Shown: one piece after another, positions 26,470 through 36,096 of the stretch
Numbering within the stretch: position 1 is the stretch's first letter
Layout of the letters: every line of letters begins with the position of its first letter
Assembly: GCA_965223465.1 (NCBI GenBank)
Contig: OZ245025.1
Span: 1,736,001 to 1,800,000 of the forward strand
Length of the DNA: 64,000 nucleotides
Reading direction: 5' to 3'
Source of the DNA: JAAELZ01 sp965223465
GTDB lineage: Bacteria > Pseudomonadota > Gammaproteobacteria > Arenicellales > Poriferihabitantaceae
Notes under the pieces: generated by a model
What the model was told of the DNA's origin: nothing
The model's input: only the letters and a program-made list of their open reading frames with translations
Databases searched by the model: none
Made by a program: the position numbers and the translations under genes

Positions 26470-27704
26470 ACTGGTTAACTATAGGATTCGATCGACTTAC
26501 CCAGGCGATGATTGCACTCGGCGACAACCGGCTGCGTACCATTTTAAGTATTTTAGGAATCGCCATCGGAATTGCTGCGGTTATCGCTGTCGGCACCGTT
26601 AGTAAGGGCGGAAATCACCTGGTTTACTCTGAGCTTGAGACTTTTGGCCTAAAATCTATTTGGATCTATCGTGATTTTTCAGACAAAGATCCACATCGTC
26701 GCTTGCGAGCTGGAACCGGAATAGACAACAACGATATTAACGCGCTAAACAATTGCTGCCCTGCCTTGGATAGTTTCAGCCCGATGGTTCGAATCCGCAA
26801 CGAACCGATTGTGCAAACCGTCAATCAATATAGCAATGCAAGAGTACAAGGTGCGGGGATCAACGTATTAAAGATCAACAATGATGTTTTGACGGAAGGA
26901 CGTCCCTTTCGTAGCAAAGAAATCTCTGGAAAACGACCTGTCGCTATTATCGGCCCAACCGTCAAAACTGACCTGTTTGGCAAGCTCTCGCCAATTGGTA
27001 AAGAATTTCGAATTGGATTACGAAAATTCACGGTTATCGGCGTTTTGAAACACAAGAGTCGTGATTTTCTAAGCAGTATCGGTTCAGCAGGAGGACGGGA
27101 TGCAAATAACCGAATATTTATCCCCTACACTACTGCGCAAAAAATCAATAATAACAACCATATCAGTTATATACATGGCCAAGCCACAGAGCTTACGCTG
27201 GCTAATCAAGCGAGTGAACAAGTAATCAACCTGTTAGAGCGAAGACATAACCACCATTTCGATTATGTTAAAGAGACCATGGCAAGCTATCTTAGCACCA
27301 CTGACCGAATACTGGGCGGTGTTGCCGTTATTGGTATCGTTGCCGCCTCTATCTCTCTGTTGGTTGGCGGAATGGGTATTACTAACATTATGAGCACAGC
27401 CGTGCTTGAACGCACCCGTGAAATCGGTATGCGCAAAGCCTTGGGTGCGCGCCGAAGAGATATCCTTTGGCAATTTCTTCTCGAAGCGATCATTATCTCA
27501 ACCATTGGAGGTATCGCCGGGCTCGCCTTGGGAGGTGGCGCAAGTCTGGTGCTTGCCTGGCTTACTCATCTGCCCGTGGTTCCTTCTCCCCTTACTATTC
27601 TGATCGCACTTTTTGTATCGGTACTCGCCGGCATATTATCAGGGTTTTTACCCGCGCGTCGTGCTGCCCGACTGCACCCTGTGGAAGCATTACGTTATGA
27701 ATAG
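26466..27704 (+). CDS. ABC transporter permease (MacB/FtsX type)
   Basis: This 412-residue permease has one N-terminal helix (LRTILSILGIAIGIAAVIAV), a large periplasmic MacB_PCD domain, and three C-terminal helices. It contains the characteristic GMGITNIMSTAVLERTREIG near residue 300 and ALGARRRDILWQFLLEA. With the preceding adaptor and ATPase it forms a tripartite exporter for an unknown cargo (lipoprotein, peptide or toxic compound). No outer-membrane factor gene is present. Confidence 0.92.
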   Translation: MNWLTIGFDRLTQAMIALGDNRLRTILSILGIAIGIAAVIAVGTVSKGGNHLVYSELETFGLKSIWIYRDFSDKDPHRRLRAGTGIDNNDINALNNCCPALDSFSPMVRIRNEPIVQTVNQYSNARVQGAGINVLKINNDVLTEGRPFRSKEISGKRPVAIIGPTVKTDLFGKLSPIGKEFRIGLRKFTVIGVLKHKSRDFLSSIGSAGGRDANNRIFIPYTTAQKINNNNHISYIHGQATELTLANQASEQVINLLERRHNHHFDYVKETMASYLSTTDRILGGVAVIGIVAASISLLVGGMGITNIMSTAVLERTREIGMRKALGARRRDILWQFLLEAIIISTIGGIAGLALGGGASLVLAWLTHLPVVPSPLTILIALFVSVLAGILSGFLPARRAARLHPVEALRYE

Positions 27705-27879
27705 TATCCTTTAAGGTCTATATGACAGCTTGGTTAGGTAAGACTTCTCACTGCTAATTATGAACATAGCGAAGCCCGTCATTAATCATTGGAAGTCACT
27801 TCTCCATGATCTGCTACCGACCTTTAGGCAATAAACTTTCTCACCCACAATCAGATAAAAACGCGTAAAATGAGTCTTT

Positions 27880-28395
27880 ATGATGATTAACGAAAAAATA
27901 GCAAAGCTGTTCCTCATCTTTATCGTGCTACTCGCTGGCTGCACATCTGCTCCACACATCCCACCACAAAATATTGTGGTTAACATCCCGCAGCCAATAA
28001 CCATTCCCTCAGGCGCAACGCACTTGTTATTTAGCGGAGGCACACTGGGTAAAGGTAGTCGTTATCAGCCATATTGCCGTCTGGACGTAAAAGCACCACT
28101 AGAAGGTGAGAAAAAGATCCAGGCGTATAATTATACCGCCAGCAAGATTTACCAGCGCGTGGTCCGAGATGATCTAGTGCAGCAACCCGCTTTTTTCAAT
28201 TTTTCTTTTATAGGCTTTCTGGATGAAGAAAACGTATTTAATTTATTTTCTTTAGACCTCAGCAGCACCCACAGCGAGGGGATGCGCCTTAGGTGCTATC
28301 AGGAATTCCAAAGCCGCTTTGAAGCACACCCATTTTTATTGCGGGATATCAATGCAATCGTCGAGCCGTTTCTGAGTCTGACGCATGCACAATAA
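27880..28395 (+). CDS. hypothetical lipoprotein
   Basis: A 171-residue protein with a type II signal peptide: the hydrophobic run LFLIFIVLLAGC ends in a lipobox Cys near residue 24. The mature part contains five further Cys residues or so and no domain I recognise. It lies 175 bases after the exporter permease on the same strand. The link to that transporter is only positional. Confidence 0.65.
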   Translation: MMINEKIAKLFLIFIVLLAGCTSAPHIPPQNIVVNIPQPITIPSGATHLLFSGGTLGKGSRYQPYCRLDVKAPLEGEKKIQAYNYTASKIYQRVVRDDLVQQPAFFNFSFIGFLDEENVFNLFSLDLSSTHSEGMRLRCYQEFQSRFEAHPFLLRDINAIVEPFLSLTHAQ

Positions 28396-28410
28396 TCACC
28401 TATAAATCGA

Positions 28411-30288
28411 CTAGCACGTTTCAAGTGCTTCACCTGCTTCCATCCAGGCCAACTCAACTGCTTCTAGTTCATGATCGATTTGGCCCTTTTGCTTGAGCAA
28501 TTCAGTCAGACGTTGCTTACTCGCAGATTCATACAATGAACTATCGGCGAGCTGCTCATCCAGTACTGCACTTTGCTCGCTAAGCTTGTCTAATTGTTGC
28601 TCTAATTTGCGTATTTTTTGTCGCAATGGCTTTTGTTGTTCACGCGCCATAGCTCGGGAACGGCGCTGATCTTTTTTTGAGCGCCCATTATCCGCTTCTC
28701 TGCGCGGTTCAATCCGCTTTCTTCGCGCATCCAACCAGAGCCGATAATCTTCCAGATTGCCATCAAATTCTGCGACTTGTTGATCGGCGACTAAATAAAA
28801 CCGATCGGTTACCGCCTCGAGCAGGAAACGATCATGCGAAACCGTAACCAGCGCCCCAGAAAACCCTTGTAATGCAAGCACCAACGCATGCCGCATTTGT
28901 AAATCAAGGTGATTAGTGGGCTCATCAAGCAACAATAAATTGGGTTTTTGCGCAACCAATAAAGCCAACACCAGGCGAGACTTCTCCCCCCCTGAAAAAT
29001 GAGTAATTGTCTCGTCTACCCGTTCATGAGCAAACCCAAAACCACCCAGATAGTCGTAGATTTGTTGCTCACTTAACCCGATGTTTAGCGCATCCAGATG
29101 CTGATAAGGTGTACTCGCGGTATGCAGTTGGTCAAGCTGGTGCTGCGCGAAATAGCCTATTCGCAGATTTTTAGCGCAACTAAGCTCACCCTCCTCAAGA
29201 TTTAACTCGCCTGCAAGTAGTTTGATCAGGGTTGATTTACCCGCGCCATTGGGGCCAATTAAGGCCAGTCGATCACCCGCGAGCAATGTCATATCGACCC
29301 CAGAAAATACTGGTGTCTCACTATAGGAAACACTAGCATGTTCCAATGTCAGCAGGCTGCCCGGCAACTTATCCGGCTTTTGAAAACGAAAATTAAATGG
29401 CGAATCTACGTGAGCAGGGGCAATTTTTTGCATCCGCTGGAGCATCTTTACCCTGCTTTGCGCTTGCTTGGCCTTGGTTGCCTTGGCTTTAAAGCGACGC
29501 ACAAAATCCTGCATGTGTGCAATTTCCCGTTGTTGTTTTTCATAGGCCGCTTGCTGCTGTGCGAGTTTAGCCGCGCGCTGCACCTCAAACGCGCTGTAAT
29601 TACCCGCAAATACCTTCAACTCACCATGCTCAATATGCGCAATATGATTCACCACAGCATCCAGAAAAGTACGGTCATGAGAAATCAATACCAAGGTTCC
29701 GCGATATCTTTCCAACCAGCTTTGCAACCAGATAACCGCATCAAGATCCAAGTGATTGGTTGGCTCATCAAGCAATAGCAAATCAGAACGACACATCAAG
29801 GCCTGCGCTAGATTAAGACGCATCCGCCAGCCCCCAGAAAACGAACTCACCGGCTGTTCTATTTCTGATGGAGTAAAACCCAAACCATCGAGTAAAGCCG
29901 CGGCTCGACTATCGGCGGCGTAACCATCTATTAATTCAAACTGCTCATGCAATTGGCCAAGCAAAGCGCCATTTGCGTTATGGCTGGCTTCCTGGATTCT
30001 TGTTTTAAGTTCGATTAGCTGGGTATCGCCCTGTAATACGTATTCCTGAGCGGTGATTTGCCCCGCTGGAGTTTCCTGGGCAACGTGCGCGATGACCCAA
30101 TCATCTGCTAGATAGCATTCACCCCGATCCGGCTCCAATTCGCCTAAAATCACTTCCAACAGACTTGACTTACCACACCCATTCGCGCCTGTCAGACCAA
30201 CCTTATGCTTGTGGTCGAAACTAAAACTAGCATTTTCAAACAATACCTTGGGGCCACGGCGTAGTGTGACATTTTTAAACTTGAGCAT
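28411..30288 (-). CDS. yheS: ABC-F family ATPase (YheS-like)
   Basis: A 625-residue soluble twin-ATPase protein with no membrane segments. The first domain has GANGCGKSSLLE and FSGGWRMRLNLAQAL; the second has GPNGAGKSTLIKLL and FSGGEKSRLVLALL. Each is followed by LLLDEPTNHLDL. The linker is basic (RRFKAKATKAKQAQSR), as in ribosome-acting ABC-F proteins. The C-terminal part is a charged coiled coil. ABC-F factors relieve ribosome stalling; this one matches YheS in length and layout. It ends close to the convergent lipoprotein gene. Confidence 0.9.
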   Translation of the reverse strand: MLKFKNVTLRRGPKVLFENASFSFDHKHKVGLTGANGCGKSSLLEVILGELEPDRGECYLADDWVIAHVAQETPAGQITAQEYVLQGDTQLIELKTRIQEASHNANGALLGQLHEQFELIDGYAADSRAAALLDGLGFTPSEIEQPVSSFSGGWRMRLNLAQALMCRSDLLLLDEPTNHLDLDAVIWLQSWLERYRGTLVLISHDRTFLDAVVNHIAHIEHGELKVFAGNYSAFEVQRAAKLAQQQAAYEKQQREIAHMQDFVRRFKAKATKAKQAQSRVKMLQRMQKIAPAHVDSPFNFRFQKPDKLPGSLLTLEHASVSYSETPVFSGVDMTLLAGDRLALIGPNGAGKSTLIKLLAGELNLEEGELSCAKNLRIGYFAQHQLDQLHTASTPYQHLDALNIGLSEQQIYDYLGGFGFAHERVDETITHFSGGEKSRLVLALLVAQKPNLLLLDEPTNHLDLQMRHALVLALQGFSGALVTVSHDRFLLEAVTDRFYLVADQQVAEFDGNLEDYRLWLDARRKRIEPRREADNGRSKKDQRRSRAMAREQQKPLRQKIRKLEQQLDKLSEQSAVLDEQLADSSLYESASKQRLTELLKQKGQIDHELEAVELAWMEAGEALETC

Positions 30289-30291
30289 GAT

Positions 30292-30741
30292 TTACAGATG
30301 CTCTACAAAGGCGTCGAAGAATGCTCTAACCCGCCGTGTTGCTGCACCTTTAATCAGCGGTAAAGTCTTGTTCAATACGCCACCAGCCGATATCGTGGCG
30401 ATATAACGCAATTTGGTTTTATTTTCTCCCAGCTCCGTGAGGGTCACATCCGCTACCCCTTTGGCCTTACCGAGCAACCCCGCACTGACTTGGCTGCAAA
30501 GTTCATATTGCGCTGGTGCACAGCTATCCTCAACGTCAAGGTCTATGCTGAAATCTTTCTTTAGATCACCCAAATGAGCACGTATCACCGCTTTGAATTT
30601 TTGCGGCGATTCGCGCTCTACATGCGTACAACCTTTGATACAAGCAGCTAATATCTGTGGATCATTGAGTTTTGCCCAAATCACGTCTCGTGGATAATCC
30701 AGAGTATAGTCGTCTTCTATTTGAATTTCGTTATCGGCCAT
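30292..30741 (-). CDS. CoxG/SRPBCC-family protein
   Basis: The 149-residue protein has the CoxG-like START/SRPBCC fold. It opens with a short strand, then VIWAKLNDPQILAACIKGC, typical of carbon monoxide dehydrogenase subunit G homologues. No CO dehydrogenase genes are near, so a general hydrophobic-ligand or membrane-anchor role is more likely. Its stop is 3 bases before the start of the ABC-F gene, so the two are probably one transcript. Confidence 0.8.
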   Translation of the reverse strand: MADNEIQIEDDYTLDYPRDVIWAKLNDPQILAACIKGCTHVERESPQKFKAVIRAHLGDLKKDFSIDLDVEDSCAPAQYELCSQVSAGLLGKAKGVADVTLTELGENKTKLRYIATISAGGVLNKTLPLIKGAATRRVRAFFDAFVEHL

Positions 30742-30802
30742 TTTCCGGCTTATTTATTGTTAATTAATTGCAGTGCATCTCCCTAGAAACGATAATAGCA
30801 GT

Positions 30803-31552
30803 ATGGAGGAGAAAACACGACAACGATACGCCAGACATATTGGCTTGCCACAAATTGGTGAAACTGGACAACAAGCACTACTTGATGCGCATGCTTTAAT
30901 TGTTGGTATGGGCGGCCTTGGCTCTCCCGCGGCTTTATACCTGACGGCAGCGGGCGTCGGCAAGTTAACCATATGTGATTACGATCAGGTCGATATATCC
31001 AATCTACAACGCCAGGTACTGCACACCACGGCTGATATTGGCCTATTAAAAACCGAATCTGCCACGGCCAGTCTGAAAGCGATTAACCCAGATGTTGAGC
31101 TTCAAAATATCGATTACTTTGCCGATGATATGGAGCTTACAAGCCTTGCCAAAAGTGCCGATGTTATTCTTGATTGTACCGACAACTTTGAGAGCCGCTT
31201 TGGTTTAAATCGGATATCACGCAACACCTTAACTCCCTTAGTCTCAGGCGCAGCGATTCGCTGGGAGGGCCAGGTCACTGCCTTTGACCCGCGCAACCCA
31301 GACAGCCCTTGTTATCATTGTCTTTATCCCAAGGAAGATTTGCAAGATGCCAGTTGTGCAATGGAAGGCGTGGTCGCACCCTTGGTGGGTGTGATCGGCA
31401 CCATGCAAGCACAGGCCACGATCAACCTGTTGCTGGGGCATGACTCCTTGGTGGGTAAAGTTCTACTCTACGATGCCATGGCCTTGGACTGGCACAACAT
31501 TACGTTAAAACCAAACCCAAACTGCCTATTGTGTGGTAATAATAAACAATGA
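30803..31552 (+). CDS. moeB: MoeB/ThiF-family adenylyltransferase
   Basis: This E1-like enzyme adenylates the C-terminus of a small sulfur carrier (MoaD or ThiS). It shows RYARHIGLPQIG at the start, the ATP-binding motif VGMGGLGSPAALYLTAAGVGKL, CDYDQVDISNLQRQ, and two zinc Cys pairs (CYHCLYP and CLLCGNN near the end). I start it at MEEKTRQRY (30803, 249 residues); the frame can be opened at 30773 with ten extra residues. It overlaps sthA by 4 bases. MoeB and ThiF/HesA cannot be fully separated. Confidence 0.88.
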   Translation: MEEKTRQRYARHIGLPQIGETGQQALLDAHALIVGMGGLGSPAALYLTAAGVGKLTICDYDQVDISNLQRQVLHTTADIGLLKTESATASLKAINPDVELQNIDYFADDMELTSLAKSADVILDCTDNFESRFGLNRISRNTLTPLVSGAAIRWEGQVTAFDPRNPDSPCYHCLYPKEDLQDASCAMEGVVAPLVGVIGTMQAQATINLLLGHDSLVGKVLLYDAMALDWHNITLKPNPNCLLCGNNKQ

Positions 31553-32946
31553 AAATAGAGCATTTTGACACCGTTGTCATTGGCAGCGGACCTGGGGGGG
31601 AAGGGGCAGCGATGCGTCTTGCGAAAGCAGGACAACATGTCGCAATTATTGAAAGAGCAGATAAATTGGGCGGCAGCTGCACGCATCAGGGTACGATACC
31701 CAGCAAGGCACTACGTCACAGTATTCGCTCGGTCATGGCGTTTAGAAGCTCGCCATTATTTGCCAGTGCAGCAATGAAAACGCACGTTTCCTATCAGCAA
31801 TTGTTAAGTCATGCGAATAATGTCATTAAAGATCAGGTCGCCCTACGAGTGCGTCATTATCAACGCAATCAGGTCCCTGTTTATGAAGGAACCGCCCACT
31901 TTATTGACCACCACCATGTGGAAATTTCACAGGACGATAACCACCCCATCCAACTTGGTTTTGATCAAGCCGTCATCGCCACCGGCTCACGCCCATATCA
32001 TCCAGAAAACGTTGATTTTAGTCATCCCTGTATTGTGGATGCTGATAGTATTTTAAAACTCGATCACACCCCACGTTCTATCACGATTTACGGAGCAGGT
32101 GTGATTGGGTGTGAATACGCGTCGATTTTTATCAACCTCGGGTTGAAGGTAAACCTGGTCAATACACGAAACAAATTGCTTTCTTATCTGGATGATGAAA
32201 TCACCGATGCGCTCAGTTACCACTTACGTGAGCAAGGTGTGGTTATCCGGCATAACGAAACCTACAGTAATGTCGAAACGAGTAAAAATGAAGTAACACT
32301 GCACTGCGAATCCGGCAAACAATTTTCCAGCAATATTCTACTATGGGCCAACGGACGCTCAGGAAACGCAGCGAAATTAAACCTTGGGGCACTAGATGTA
32401 GAAATCAACCATCGTGAGCAAATCGTAGTCAACAAAAGCTTTCAAACCAGCCAGCCGCACATTTATGCGGTGGGTGATGTGGTTGGCCCACCCGCGCTTG
32501 CTAGCGCCAGTTATGATCAGGGGCGCTTCGTGGGCATGCTAATCGCACAAGGCGAAAGCGATTGGGACTTGATCGAAGATGTGCCTAACGGTATTTATAC
32601 CAGCCCGGAAATCAGCTCTATCGGCGCGACCGAAAAGGAACTGACCGAGCAGAAAGTCCCTTATGATGTTGCCCATACTCTATTCAAGACCATTGCCAGA
32701 GCCCAAATTACCGGACGTAAAACCGGGGTACTAAAGATATTGTTTCACCGCGAAACCCTACAGATTCTAGGTATCCACTGCTTTGGTGATAACGCCGCCG
32801 AAATTATTCATATCGGCCAGGCAATCATGCGCCAAAAAGGAGAAGCCAATACACTGCGTTATTTTACTGAAACCACCTTCAATTATCCCACCATGGCGGA
32901 AGCCTACCGCGTGGCTGCGCTTAATGGACTCAACCGAGTTAACTGA
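31549..32946 (+). CDS. sthA: soluble pyridine nucleotide transhydrogenase
   Basis: This flavoprotein of 465 residues balances NADPH and NADH. It has the FAD-binding start VVIGSGPGGEGAAMRLAKAG and the SthA-specific GGSCTHQGTIPSKALRH, where only one of the two redox Cys found in lipoamide dehydrogenases remains. An NAD-binding GAGVIGCEYASIFINLG lies near residue 180. Its ATGA overlap with moeB indicates coupling, an unusual pairing. apaG follows at 9 bases. Confidence 0.93.
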   Translation: MKIEHFDTVVIGSGPGGEGAAMRLAKAGQHVAIIERADKLGGSCTHQGTIPSKALRHSIRSVMAFRSSPLFASAAMKTHVSYQQLLSHANNVIKDQVALRVRHYQRNQVPVYEGTAHFIDHHHVEISQDDNHPIQLGFDQAVIATGSRPYHPENVDFSHPCIVDADSILKLDHTPRSITIYGAGVIGCEYASIFINLGLKVNLVNTRNKLLSYLDDEITDALSYHLREQGVVIRHNETYSNVETSKNEVTLHCESGKQFSSNILLWANGRSGNAAKLNLGALDVEINHREQIVVNKSFQTSQPHIYAVGDVVGPPALASASYDQGRFVGMLIAQGESDWDLIEDVPNGIYTSPEISSIGATEKELTEQKVPYDVAHTLFKTIARAQITGRKTGVLKILFHRETLQILGIHCFGDNAAEIIHIGQAIMRQKGEANTLRYFTETTFNYPTMAEAYRVAALNGLNRVN

Positions 32947-32955
32947 GGAGTACCA

Positions 32956-33327
32956 ATGAAAAACCACCAAATTGATATTAGCGTTGAACCGACTTATTTA
33001 CCGGAACAATCTGAGCCTGAAAATGCAAAGTATGTATTTGCTTATACGGTAACCATGTCAAACACCGGACAAGCGGCGGCCAGTTTACTAACTCGCCACT
33101 GGATTATTACCAATGGTGATGGCGATAAAGAAGAAGTCAGAGGTGAAGGGGTCGTGGGCGAGTTCCCGCACCTTAAACCGGGCCAGAGCTTTCAATACAC
33201 CAGCGGTTCGGTGCTCAAAACACCAGTTGGAACGATGAGCGGCAGCTATCAAATGCGCGCTGAAGACGGGACAAAATTTGATGCGCCAATACCGACTTTT
33301 ACCCTAAATGCAATTGCTCTTCACTGA
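32956..33327 (+). CDS. apaG: ApaG protein
   Basis: A 123-residue protein with an immunoglobulin-like fold. Signatures are YVFAYTVTMSNTGQAAASLLTRHWIITNGDG and VVGEFPHLKPGQSFQYTSG near residue 80. Its role is unknown; it is often linked to Ap4A metabolism or cation efflux by neighbourhood. A GAGGAG lies just before the ATG. It sits 9 bases after sthA. Confidence 0.95.
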   Translation: MKNHQIDISVEPTYLPEQSEPENAKYVFAYTVTMSNTGQAAASLLTRHWIITNGDGDKEEVRGEGVVGEFPHLKPGQSFQYTSGSVLKTPVGTMSGSYQMRAEDGTKFDAPIPTFTLNAIALH

Positions 33328-33386
33328 GACGATGCCTTTAAATTTATGCGCGGTCTTCGAACGCTAGAAGCCTGAATCAGGCCCGA

Positions 33387-33992
33387 TTATAAATCCACTC
33401 CTTTTTGCGCTTGCACCCCGTCGCGGAATGCATGCTTGACGTCACTAATTTCGCTTACGGTATCGGCCGCTTCCAGTAAGGCTTTGGGGGCAGCACGCCC
33501 GGTGATGACTACATGTTGCATTTCAGGTCGGGCTGCCAGATCAGCCAACACCATTTCGGTATCCAACCACCCATATGTTAGTGGGTAAGTTAGCTCGTCC
33601 AACACAATCAATTCATAGCTTGCGTCGGTAAGCATTTTTCTCACCACCTCCCAGCCTTGATTGGCGGTTTTGATATCCCGTTCGAGGTTTTGGGTATCCC
33701 AGGTAAATCCCTCTCCCAACACACGCCATTGCACGTTATCTTGCCGCCGAAAAAAAGCCTCTTCACCCGTATCGGTACGGCCTTTAATGAACTGCGCCAC
33801 CCCACAGCGCATGCCATGCCCCAACGCGCGCGCCAGCATGCCAAAAGCAGAACTGGATTTACCTTTGCCGTTGCCCGTTAATACCAACAATAAGCCCTGA
33901 TCCCGATCCGCCTTTTTAATCGCTGAATCGATGTGCGCTTTTTTACGCTGCATACGCGTTTTGTGCCGTCGCTGTTTGTCTGTGTTGCTCAT
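33387..33992 (-). CDS. cobO: cob(I)yrinic acid a,c-diamide adenosyltransferase
   Basis: The 201-residue CobA/CobO/BtuR enzyme adds the adenosyl group to corrinoids. It has the P-loop LTGNGKGKSSSAFGMLARALGHG near residue 37, ELIVLDELTYPLTYGWLD near 128 and VVITGRAAPKALLEAADTVSE near 160. The basic N-terminal tail is normal for the family. It is convergent to apaG and stands alone, so it is probably used for corrinoid salvage. Confidence 0.94.
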   Translation of the reverse strand: MSNTDKQRRHKTRMQRKKAHIDSAIKKADRDQGLLLVLTGNGKGKSSSAFGMLARALGHGMRCGVAQFIKGRTDTGEEAFFRRQDNVQWRVLGEGFTWDTQNLERDIKTANQGWEVVRKMLTDASYELIVLDELTYPLTYGWLDTEMVLADLAARPEMQHVVITGRAAPKALLEAADTVSEISDVKHAFRDGVQAQKGVDL

Positions 33993-34118
33993 GCGAATAC
34001 CATAGATAAGATGGTTGTAATAAGTTAATTCAAATGGCCAAATTAGGTATTAATGTCTGCGAACAAACTACCCTCAACTGTGAAAGTTACGCGCAATAAA
34101 TTTGACCAGTAGCGTACC

Positions 34119-35228
34119 TCAGTACTCGACGCTCAAGCTAACACCATACTGTGTTTCGTGCTGGAGTGCATTATTGTTGTCATCGAACGCGAATTCCGGT
34201 TGGTAACGCCCATGTAAGTAATCAAACGACAAACTAAGATGCTCACCAATGTACCAAGTAGCGGCCAGACCGTAACGTTTTTCTGGTTTGCCCTCAAGTT
34301 TCTTGGATCGCTCAAAGCGGGTCGCGAATTTTAGCGTATCAGATAGGAAGTATGCTAATTCTATATTGTAAGCTGAGGGTTTATTACTTCGGGTATCCAG
34401 CTCAGCAAAATCACGATTCGCTCCCACCCATTCTGCTGTTAACTCAAGAGGTGCTAATCCTATCCGTGCATAGGTGTTCCATGCAGACACTTGTTTTCCA
34501 AAATCACGTGCTTCATCCAATAAATGTTCATCCGATTCAGCCAAATCTGAGAGATAGCCCACTCCAAGTATAATTGACTGATTTCGTAGGCTCGTTTCGA
34601 TATTTACACCCCAATCATATGATTCTGTATGCTGCACATTATCGACATCACCCTCGAACATAAAAGCTTCGGCATCAATTGTGTCAGAAAAAGAGTAGCC
34701 AACCAATAATGAAGTTTTACGTGTCTCTCCAAACTCCAATAACGGCCCTTCTATGAAGTGAGCATAGTACTGACCAAATGGCAAATACTGTCGGCCAACT
34801 TTAAAACGCCAGTCATCCAATTCAACACTGACATACCCTTCATCCATTTCCGAGTAACTACGTTCGCCCGATTGCGCCTCCAGATCATACTCGGATTCAA
34901 AAATGAAATCCGCCTCCAGCCATTCAACGGGAGTCAATGATAAACCAAGTTGTAAATTCAATGTGGGTTGATCACTCTCACTCTCCTTCAGCCCATCAAT
35001 GAAGCGAGTAGAAATGGTGTTACGTTCAGCTTCAAACTGTCCTGAAATTGACAGCCATTCAGTGACTTGGGTACCGAAACCCACTTCACGTCTTTCTTCT
35101 GGGCTGCTATAGAATTTGTCTGAGGTAACGACTGATTGCTCAGAATTAAACAAGCCAGATTCAGCATAAACGTATTCCATACAAACAACCACCCATGCCA
35201 AGCAAAACAGTGTATTAAATAATCTCAT
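34119..35228 (-). CDS. outer-membrane beta-barrel porin, LbtU-like
   Basis: A 369-residue protein with a Sec signal peptide (cleavage near YAES, residue 23) and alternating amphipathic strands throughout, ending in a terminal Tyr (VSLSVEY), as outer-membrane barrels do. The pattern resembles LbtU siderophore porins. It is divergent from the response-regulator gene. The shared intergenic region contains the palindrome TTACC-N4-GGTAA at 35300-35313, which may control it. Confidence 0.7.
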   Translation of the reverse strand: MRLFNTLFCLAWVVVCMEYVYAESGLFNSEQSVVTSDKFYSSPEERREVGFGTQVTEWLSISGQFEAERNTISTRFIDGLKESESDQPTLNLQLGLSLTPVEWLEADFIFESEYDLEAQSGERSYSEMDEGYVSVELDDWRFKVGRQYLPFGQYYAHFIEGPLLEFGETRKTSLLVGYSFSDTIDAEAFMFEGDVDNVQHTESYDWGVNIETSLRNQSIILGVGYLSDLAESDEHLLDEARDFGKQVSAWNTYARIGLAPLELTAEWVGANRDFAELDTRSNKPSAYNIELAYFLSDTLKFATRFERSKKLEGKPEKRYGLAATWYIGEHLSLSFDYLHGRYQPEFAFDDNNNALQHETQYGVSLSVEY

Positions 35229-35299
35229 TTGTGGCGTCTAATTATCAAATAACGCAATTTTTGGTGACCAAATAATAAATCAAAGCATTATTCTTAACT

Positions 35300-35313
35300 T
35301 TACCATTTGGTAA
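35300..35313. promoter_or_regulatory. candidate operator, TTACC-ATTT-GGTAA
   Basis: A perfect inverted repeat with a 4-base centre lies between the divergent porin and response-regulator genes. A second copy of the same arms lies at 37512-37525, upstream of the secreted protein of the same cluster. The match to the adjacent regulator as its DNA-binding partner is inference. Confidence 0.6.
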
Positions 35314-35415
35314 CCTTTGACCATAAATAGCCTACACCATACACAATTGGCTTTAAGATAAGGATGATACTTTTTTGCGGTAGGTATAATTTGCGTTGGT
35401 ACTGACTTGAGTAAA

Positions 35416-36096
35416 ATGAGAATACTACTAATCGAAGACGATCAAACCCTCGCCAACTTTATCCATAAAGGGTTAAAGGAGGCAGGCTATACCGTCGAAC
35501 ACGTGGGTGACGGTATAGAAGGGCTAGATCGAGCGATAAACGATCAGTACGATGCTGGCATTATCGACCTAATGCTACCCAAACTTGATGGTCTGTCGAT
35601 CATCGAACGTATGCGTGAGCGTAAAAATAACATGCCGGTTATCATCCTAAGTGCCAAACGTTCAATCGATGACCGCATCAAAGGACTGCAGCACGGTGGC
35701 GATGACTATCTCACCAAGCCATTTTCCTTTAGCGAATTGCTCGCGCGTTTACAGGCCTTACTAAGAAGATCCGCCCAAGTTGTGGAATCAACCAGCTTAT
35801 CGGTGCACAATATTTCAGTAGATTTATTAGCCCGAAAAGTTGTGCGTGCAGGCAAAAGGATCAATCTCCAGCCCAAAGAGTTTGCCTTACTTGAATATCT
35901 AATGCGCAACGCAGGCCATGTTGTCTCGAAAACCATGATTACAGAGCGAGTATGGAATTACAACTTCGACCCACAAACCAACATTGTCGAAGCAAGAATC
36001 AGCAAGCTAAGAGAAAAAATTGATAAGGATTTTGACATTCCTCTGATACACACCGTCCGTGGTATGGGATACGTTTTCAAGGCCAGTGATGATTAA
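35416..36096 (+). CDS. OmpR-family response regulator
   Basis: This 226-residue regulator runs from the ATG at 35416 (an upstream in-frame TTG at 35407 is less likely). The receiver domain starts MRILLIEDDQTLA. The phospho-acceptor Asp is in YDAGIIDLMLPKLDG near residue 51, and the Lys in DDYLTKPFSF near 101. A winged-helix DNA-binding domain follows (LEYLMRNAGHVVSKTMITERVWNYN, then IHTVRGMGYVF). It overlaps the histidine-kinase gene by 8 bases, forming a standard pair. Confidence 0.93.
   Translation: MRILLIEDDQTLANFIHKGLKEAGYTVEHVGDGIEGLDRAINDQYDAGIIDLMLPKLDGLSIIERMRERKNNMPVIILSAKRSIDDRIKGLQHGGDDYLTKPFSFSELLARLQALLRRSAQVVESTSLSVHNISVDLLARKVVRAGKRINLQPKEFALLEYLMRNAGHVVSKTMITERVWNYNFDPQTNIVEARISKLREKIDKDFDIPLIHTVRGMGYVFKASDD

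Noticed and set aside
26796..26806. GGTTCGAATCC, a tRNA T-arm-like string
   Set aside because: It lies within the conserved frame of the MacB-like permease, and no acceptor or anticodon arms can be drawn around it.
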